DNA of 11,384 nucleotides from Tardiphaga sp. GTDB taxonomy: Bacteria > Pseudomonadota > Alphaproteobacteria > Rhizobiales > Xanthobacteraceae. The position numbers were made by a program, and so were the translations under genes. Below the pieces are notes generated by a model. It saw nothing but the letters and a program-made list of their open reading frames with translations. It was not told the DNA's origin and made no database searches. This document shows positions 8,023 through 11,384 of this stretch, in pieces. The stretch spans positions 1 to 11,384 of the forward strand of contig JAQGJF010000366.1 of assembly GCA_028290765.1 (NCBI GenBank). Reading direction: 5' to 3'. Position 1 is the first letter of the stretch. Each line of letters begins with the position of its first letter.

Positions 8023-8717
8023 TGCCTGCGTTCAATTTGCCGCGTCGCGTGGCGGCGGAGGCGCTCGGCACCGCGCTGCTGGTCGCCACTGTGGTCGGTT
8101 CCGGCATCATGGCCGAAACCCTGACCCGGGATGTGGCGCTGGCGCTGCTCGGCAATGCGATCGCCACCGGCGCGATGCTGGTGGTGCTGGTGACCATCCT
8201 GGGTCCGATTTCCGGCGCGCACTTCAATCCGGCGGTCACGCTGGTGTTCGCGCTCGAGCGCGGGCTGTCGTCACGCGATGCGCTGGTCTATGTCGCGGCA
8301 CAGATCATCGGCGGTGTTGCCGGCGCCATGATCGCGCATGGCATGTTCGAGCTGCCGCTGCTGCAAGCCTCGCTGAAAGTGCGCAGCGGCGGCGCGCAGT
8401 GGTTTTCGGAGGCCGTGGCGGCGTTCGGGCTGATCGCAACGATCCTCGCCGGGGTGCGCTTCGCACGCGAGTTGGTGCCGATGCTGGTCGGGCTCTACAT
8501 CACCGCGGCGTACTGGTTCACGGCGTCGACGTCGTTCGCCAATCCGGCGGTGGCGGTCGCCCGCTCGCTGAGCAACACGTTTTCCGGCATCCGTCCGCTC
8601 GACCTGCCGGGCTTCATTGCCGCCGAACTGTCAGGCGCGGTCGTCGCATTCGTGCTGATGAACTGGCTGCTGCGTGCAGGCGAGGGGAGCGCGATGACCA
8701 AGGAGGTGCAGCCGTGA
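8022..8717 (+). CDS. aqpS: Aquaglyceroporin of the ars operon (AqpS-like arsenite channel)
   Basis: This 231-residue MIP-family channel has six hydrophobic helices and two half-helix NPA motifs, N69-P-A in SGAHFNPAVT and N174-P-A in SFANPAVAVARS. In Sinorhizobium meliloti, AqpS lets arsenite produced by ArsC flow out down its gradient, replacing an ArsB pump; the same role is inferred here. The residue after the second NPA, usually the selectivity-filter arginine, is valine (V177), while an arginine occurs four residues later (R181). That pattern is, as I recall, usual for ars-operon aquaporins and suggests a wider pore. ATG 8022 overlaps the arsI stop (TAATG) and matches the family start (MPAFNLPRRVAAEALGTALL). 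A longer in-frame start at 7965 would only add arsI-overlapping sequence. AGGAGGT near the gene's end serves arsC. Confidence 0.9.
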   Translation: MPAFNLPRRVAAEALGTALLVATVVGSGIMAETLTRDVALALLGNAIATGAMLVVLVTILGPISGAHFNPAVTLVFALERGLSSRDALVYVAAQIIGGVAGAMIAHGMFELPLLQASLKVRSGGAQWFSEAVAAFGLIATILAGVRFARELVPMLVGLYITAAYWFTASTSFANPAVAVARSLSNTFSGIRPLDLPGFIAAELSGAVVAFVLMNWLLRAGEGSAMTKEVQP

Positions 8718-9118
8718 CCGTCACCATCTATCACAATCCCGATTGCGGCACCTCGCGCAACACCCTGGCGATGATCCGCCAAAGCGGCGAACAGCCGGTG
8801 GTGATCGAATATCTGAAGCATCCACCCGACAGAGCGCGGCTGGTCGAACTGATCGGCGCGATGGGGATTTCGGCCCGCGCGCTGTTGCGCGAGAAGGGCA
8901 CGCCTTTTGCCGATCTCGGGCTCGGCGATCCCAAATGGAGCGACGAGGAATTGATCGGCTTTATGCTGGCGCATCCGATCCTGATCAACCGTCCCATCGT
9001 CGAGACGCCGAAGGGCACCCGGCTGTGCCGTCCGTCGGAAGCAGTGCTCGATCTGCTCGACCATCCCGTGGATAATTTCGTCAAGGAAGACGGCGAGGCC
9101 GTTGCACCGAAGCGGTAG
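8714..9118 (+). CDS. arsC: Glutaredoxin-dependent arsenate reductase
   Basis: ArsC reduces arsenate to arsenite using glutathione and glutaredoxin. The 134-residue protein belongs to the thioredoxin-fold ArsC/Spx family of the plasmid R773 type. The catalytic cysteine is C11 in IYHNPDCGTSRN. Arginines R59 (ALLREKGTPF), R93 (LINRPIV) and R106 (RLCRPSE) match the three anion-binding arginines of the R773 enzyme, shifted by one position. GTG 8714 is a clear start: a perfect AGGAGGT (8701-8707) lies 6 nt upstream, inside the end of aqpS, and GTG overlaps the aqpS stop as GTGA. This is the strongest ribosome-binding site in the operon. It is the last gene of the operon; the next gene, 15 bases on, runs the opposite way, and I see no clear terminator in the gap. 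Its product, arsenite, would leave through the channel encoded just upstream. Confidence 0.95.
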   Translation: MTVTIYHNPDCGTSRNTLAMIRQSGEQPVVIEYLKHPPDRARLVELIGAMGISARALLREKGTPFADLGLGDPKWSDEELIGFMLAHPILINRPIVETPKGTRLCRPSEAVLDLLDHPVDNFVKEDGEAVAPKR

Positions 9119-9133
9119 GAGAGGCGGGCGCGC

Positions 9134-9337
9134 TCAGCTGTGCGGCTGTGCGGTCACCTGTGGTGGCACGCTGACCGCCTTCTTGGGCTTCAACGACCCC
9201 GCGTAGAACGACAATCCGGCAATGGCGAACAGGGAGACGAGATAGACCGCATAGGATTGCGGCGGCGTGACCGACCACCGCACAAAGCCCCTGATCGCAG
9301 CGGCGACACCGGTTTCTTTTTCAGTTTCTTTTTCCAT
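9134..9337 (-). CDS. Small hypothetical protein with one transmembrane helix
   Basis: I do not recognise a functional family. The 67-residue product has a charged N-terminus (MEKETEKETG), a short linker with RGFVRWSVTPPQ, a hydrophobic segment SYAVYLVSLFAIAGLSFYAG (about residues 28-47), and a Lys/Pro-rich tail. This is a plausible single-span membrane protein with its tail on the far side. Codons prefer G/C at third positions like neighbouring genes, which supports real coding. ATG 9337 lacks a good Shine-Dalgarno sequence; an internal GTG preceded by AGGGG is an alternative and would still keep the membrane segment. It is convergent with arsC, 15 bases apart, and lies 89 bases downstream of the MFS gene, with which it might be co-transcribed. 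The KETEKET repeat comes from a 12-nt tandem duplication. Confidence 0.55.
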   Translation of the reverse strand: MEKETEKETGVAAAIRGFVRWSVTPPQSYAVYLVSLFAIAGLSFYAGSLKPKKAVSVPPQVTAQPHS

Positions 9338-9385
9338 CCGGCGATGCTGGAGCTTTGCCGGGATCAGGTCAAGGTTGAAAGCGGA

Positions 9386-9427
9386 AATGACGGCTAACCC
9401 CGAATTTTCCGGAGAAACGCCGTCATT
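9386..9427 (-). terminator. Inverted repeat at the 3' end of the MFS gene
   Basis: AATGACGGC (9386-9394) and GCCGTCATT (9419-9427) are perfect 9-bp complements around a 24-nt loop, and the second arm reaches into the MFS stop codon. The hairpin could end or attenuate MFS transcription before the small downstream gene, or be part of a dispersed repeat. No T-run follows on the minus strand. Confidence 0.4.
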
Positions 9428-10644
9428 CAGGTGGTCCTCGTCCGCCTCGTGTAGAGCACCAGCGCCAGCAGCGAAGCCACCGTCAGCACGATACCGAGCG
9501 CGAACATCGCCTCATGGGAGACCGTCGCGGCCAGCCACACCCCGATCGCCGCCCCCATCATCTGCCAGAAGCCAAGCAGCGCCGACGCTGCGCCGGCTTT
9601 CTCGCCGAACGGCGACAGCGCCTGCGCGGTGCCGAGCGGATTGACGATACCCATGCCGAGCAGGAACAAACACATGGCGCCGAGGAACGGCAGGAAGCGG
9701 GCATCGAATATCGCCACCAGCAGGATCGCGACGCTGCCGGCCGCCGCCAGCAGCAGTCCGCTCCGGATGGCGCGGTCGAGCCCGAAGCGCGGTGCCAGTT
9801 TGGTGGCCAGCATGCCGGCGCCGAACACGATCAGCACCGTACCGGCGAAGAACAGGCCGAGCGCGATCGGGGTGAAATGCAGGCCCTCGATCAGGATGCG
9901 CGGCGCTGCCGAGAACATCGAAAACAATCCGCCCATGATCAGGCTGACCGTCGCCGCCGGGATCAGGAAGCGGCGATCCGCCGATAATCCGAAATAGGTT
10001 TTGGCGATGGCCAGCGGATTGAGCGGGATTCGGGTCGAGCGATGGGTCTCGCCGAGCACCGCGGCAAAGGCCGCGGCGGACAGCGCCGCGAAGACGCCGA
10101 CAAAGACGAATTCCGAGCGCCAGCCGAAAACATGATCGAGTGCGCCTCCGAGCAGCGGCGAGAAGCCGGGAGCCGCGGCCATCGCGATCATGATCAGCGC
10201 CATGGCGCGCGCCAAGGCCGCGCCGCTGAACAGGTCGCGGGCGATGGCGCGCGACAGCACCGAGGTCGCACATGCGCCCGCGGCCTGGATGACGCGGCCG
10301 ATCAGCAGGCCGGGCAGGTCGGTGGCGAGCCCGCACCAGATGCTGCCGGCGATGAAGACCACGAAACCCGCCAGCACCGGCACGCGCCGGCCATAGCGAT
10401 CCGAGATCGGGCCCACCAGCAATTGTCCGATCGCGAATACCGCCAAAAATACCGTGATCGACGCGGTCACCGCGGCGGTCGAAACCGTCAGCGATGCCGC
10501 CATCTGCGGCAGCGAGGGCAGCAGGATGTTGGTGGCGAGCGTGCCGACCGAGGCCAGCGCCGCCAGCACCGCGATCTGCAGGGTGGTGGAACGGCCCTTT
10601 GCCGGCACGGCGTCGTCAGTCGCGGACAGGATCTGGTCGGTCAT
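9427..10644 (-). CDS. MFS multidrug transporter, Bcr/CflA (DHA1) family
   Basis: This is a 405-residue proton-coupled drug exporter with about 12 hydrophobic helices. The MFS loop 2-3 signature is clear: G78-P-I-S-D82-R-Y-G-R-R87. TM1 reads ATNILLPSLPQM, the Bcr/CflA pattern, but with Asn39 where Bcr and MdfA relatives usually have Asp. TM5 carries the antiporter-type proline/glycine motif (APGFSPLLGGAL). The start chosen is ATG 10644 (MTDQILSATDD) because GGAG lies 7 nt upstream on the minus strand. The in-frame ATG at 10683 would add 13 residues, has no ribosome-binding site and sits inside a palindrome. The family exports chloramphenicol, bicyclomycin or other drugs; the substrate here is unknown. 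It is not of the ArsJ or ArsK arsenic-export families, despite lying next to the ars operon in opposite orientation. Confidence 0.9.
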   Translation of the reverse strand: MTDQILSATDDAVPAKGRSTTLQIAVLAALASVGTLATNILLPSLPQMAASLTVSTAAVTASITVFLAVFAIGQLLVGPISDRYGRRVPVLAGFVVFIAGSIWCGLATDLPGLLIGRVIQAAGACATSVLSRAIARDLFSGAALARAMALIMIAMAAAPGFSPLLGGALDHVFGWRSEFVFVGVFAALSAAAFAAVLGETHRSTRIPLNPLAIAKTYFGLSADRRFLIPAATVSLIMGGLFSMFSAAPRILIEGLHFTPIALGLFFAGTVLIVFGAGMLATKLAPRFGLDRAIRSGLLLAAAGSVAILLVAIFDARFLPFLGAMCLFLLGMGIVNPLGTAQALSPFGEKAGAASALLGFWQMMGAAIGVWLAATVSHEAMFALGIVLTVASLLALVLYTRRTRTT

Positions 10645-10669
10645 GGCGGCGCTCCAGTCGATATTTTGG

Positions 10670-10683
10670 ATGATGTACATCAT
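10670..10683 (-). promoter_or_regulatory. Perfect 14-bp palindrome upstream of the MFS gene, candidate operator
   Basis: ATGATGTACATCAT is a perfect palindrome, 26 bases before the chosen MFS start. On the minus strand TATGAT, a good -10 match, overlaps its upstream end, though no convincing -35 box is visible. The position suits a dimeric repressor of the transporter. No candidate regulator gene lies in the window. Confidence 0.4.
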
Positions 10684-10773
10684 ATAAAACGAAATGGGAA
10701 GGCCGGGCGTTTGGGGCTGCCTTTTGGGGCAGGCTGGATTGGCCCTACAGTTAAGCGGTCAGCAGCCCGGACG

Positions 10774-10912
10774 GCCTCTCCACGAGTCGTCCCGGCGAAG
10801 GCCGGGATCCAGACGCCGTGTGCTCCCATTAAGGCAGGGTGGTAGCGGCACTCTGTAACAAGCGATGCCAGGGGTTATGGGTCCCGGCCTTCGCCGGGGC
10901 GACTGGAGAGGC
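10774..10912. repeat. Intergenic inverted-repeat element with hairpin arms
   Basis: A 139-bp element fills most of the gap between the TRAP and MFS genes. The arms at 10786-10811 and 10878-10903 match as inverted copies at 24 of 26 positions, and the identity resumes further out (GCCTCTCCA 10774-10782, TGGAGAGGC 10904-10912). Each arm also holds its own hairpin: CCCGGCGAAGGCCGGG (10791-10806) and CCCGGCCTTCGCCGGG (10883-10898). It resembles a dispersed repeat common in Bradyrhizobium and Rhodopseudomonas intergenic regions (recalled, not searched). It may stop transcription coming from the TRAP operon. Confidence 0.7.
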
Positions 10913-10922
10913 TGTCGATCCC

Positions 10923-11384
10923 TCAATTACCGTAGAGATAATTCGGCAGCCACAGCGTCATGCCCGGCCAGATGTACATGAAGATCATGCAGACGATGAC
11001 GATCAGCATGTAGGGCATCATGCCGGCGAAGATCTGGTTGAGCGTGACGTGTTTCGGTGCGACGCCCTTCAGGTAGAAGGCCGACATTGCTACCGGCGGC
11101 GACAGGAACGCGGCCTGCAGGTTCACGAACACCAGCACGCCCCACAGGATCGGATCGATCTCGAAGTGCTTCAGCATCGGCAGGAAAATCGGCACGAAGA
11201 TCACGATGATCTCGGTCCATTCCAGCGGCCAGCCCAGGATGAAGATGATCGCCTGCGACAGGATCATGAACTGCACCGGCGTCATGTTAAGCGACACATC
11301 CCGGGATATTCCGAAACTCGGATCATCCGAAACTCGGAATATCATGTGGCTGAAACCATTCAGCTTTCTCGGATGAGGCCCGAA
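10923..11384 (-). CDS. TRAP transporter large permease (DctM), C-terminal fragment, probably disrupted
   Basis: DctM is the large membrane subunit of TRAP systems, which import carboxylates and similar solutes using a sodium gradient and a periplasmic binding protein. From MTPVQFMILSQAIIFILGW to the end (LWLPNYLYGN, stop TGA at 10923-10925), about 121 residues match the last quarter of DctM. The family cores WPLEWTEIIVIFVPIFLP, LQAAFLSPPVAMSAFYLKG and TLNQIFAGMMPYM are present. Upstream of about 11285 the frame stays open to the window edge (FGPHPRKLNGFSHMIFRVSDDPSFGIS) but no longer looks like DctM, which should continue with hydrophobic helices. That part overlaps tandem hairpin repeats. 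The gene is therefore probably interrupted, with the frame open by chance; full DctM is over 400 residues. No DctP or DctQ gene is in view. Confidence 0.75.
   Translation of the reverse strand, partial: FGPHPRKLNGFSHMIFRVSDDPSFGISRDVSLNMTPVQFMILSQAIIFILGWPLEWTEIIVIFVPIFLPMLKHFEIDPILWGVLVFVNLQAAFLSPPVAMSAFYLKGVAPKHVTLNQIFAGMMPYMLIVIVCMIFMYIWPGMTLWLPNYLYGN
11285..11384. mobile_element. Possible insertion-sequence end (IS21-like?) inside dctM, running off the window
   Basis: Similarity to DctM ends at about 11285, where the plus strand reads TGTTAAGCGACACATCCCGG. A TG end followed by internal repeats is typical of IS21-type elements. Two 13-bp copies of TCCGAAACTCGGA follow at 11310-11322 and 11326-11338, each a 5-3-5 hairpin, framed by GATATTCCGA (11305-11314) and TCGGAATATC (11334-11343). 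No transposase is visible in the remaining 41 bases and the other end is outside the window, so the family name is a guess. Confidence 0.4.
11305..11343. repeat. Tandem hairpin repeat, 2 x 13 bp with 16-bp period
   Basis: The unit TCCGAAACTCGGA occurs twice (11310-11322, 11326-11338). The whole 39-bp block is also an imperfect palindrome centred on CGGATCATCCG (11319-11329), with 10-bp perfect outer arms. Such blocks suit multiple binding sites for a transposase or a regulator. Confidence 0.75.

Noticed and set aside
9119..9133. Intrinsic terminator after arsC
   Set aside because: The 15-base gap has no stem of useful length and no T-run.
9427..10644. MFS gene as an arsenic exporter belonging to the ars operon
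   Set aside because: It is on the opposite strand, has its own promoter region, and its sequence is Bcr/CflA-like, not ArsJ. No GAPDH-like partner is present.
10645..10683. Upstream ATG (10683) as the MFS start
   Set aside because: It lacks a Shine-Dalgarno sequence and lies inside the palindrome. ATG 10644 has GGAG 7 nt upstream and gives the usual family N-terminus.
10750..10775. Second TTAAGCG motif followed by a similar C/G-rich stretch, as a possible other IS end
   Set aside because: Similarity to 11285-11308 is short and patchy, with no matching hairpin repeats; it is within what chance allows.
1..11384. tRNA, rRNA or CRISPR array
   Set aside because: No cloverleaf with the usual T-loop signature, no rRNA-like sequence, and no evenly spaced direct-repeat array was found in the gaps.

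Overview
The window looks like chromosomal DNA of a GC-rich alphaproteobacterium, most likely the Bradyrhizobium / Rhodopseudomonas / Nitrobacter group. This rests on the ParC C-terminal sequence, codon usage strongly biased to G/C at third positions, and two dispersed palindromic repeats that resemble repeats common in those genomes. The genus is inferred, not proven.

Layout. (1) Positions 2-1156 (+) hold the C-terminal part of topoisomerase IV subunit A (parC), cut by the window edge. (2) Positions 1348-5701 (+) are a two-gene RND efflux operon: a lipoprotein periplasmic adaptor and an HAE1-type inner-membrane permease, joined by an ATGA overlap. The permease reading frame is broken once, by an apparent 1-nt loss near 4209 in TM7; otherwise it would be a full 1055-residue pump. 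No outer-membrane channel gene is present. (3) Positions 5751-5834 are a palindromic repeat. (4) Positions 5860-7119 (+) encode a soluble class IIIb adenylate cyclase with a sensor-like N-terminal region.

(5) Positions 7140-9118 (+) are a compact arsenic resistance operon in the order arsR-arsI-aqpS-arsC. A perfect 13+13 bp inverted repeat lies between a TTGACA box and the arsR start codon and covers that codon. The logic is: ArsR senses As(III), ArsI cleaves methyl- or aryl-arsenicals to As(III), ArsC reduces arsenate to arsenite, and the aquaglyceroporin AqpS lets arsenite flow out. No ArsB or Acr3 pump is encoded here.

(6) Convergent to this (-) are a small one-TM protein (9134-9337) and a Bcr/CflA-type MFS drug transporter (9427-10644) with a 14-bp palindrome just upstream. 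(7) Positions 10774-10912 are a second inverted-repeat element. (8) Positions 10923-11384 (-) hold the C-terminal end of a TRAP transporter large permease (DctM). Its upstream part stops resembling DctM at about 11285 and runs into tandem hairpin repeats, which suggests an insertion-sequence end.

Nothing here is clearly a wholly new system. The most notable items are the pump-less ars operon with its operator over the start codon, the frameshifted RND pump, the disrupted DctM, and the cyclase beside the ars operon. No tRNA, rRNA or CRISPR array was seen, and no stretch over 300 bases lacks a gene.
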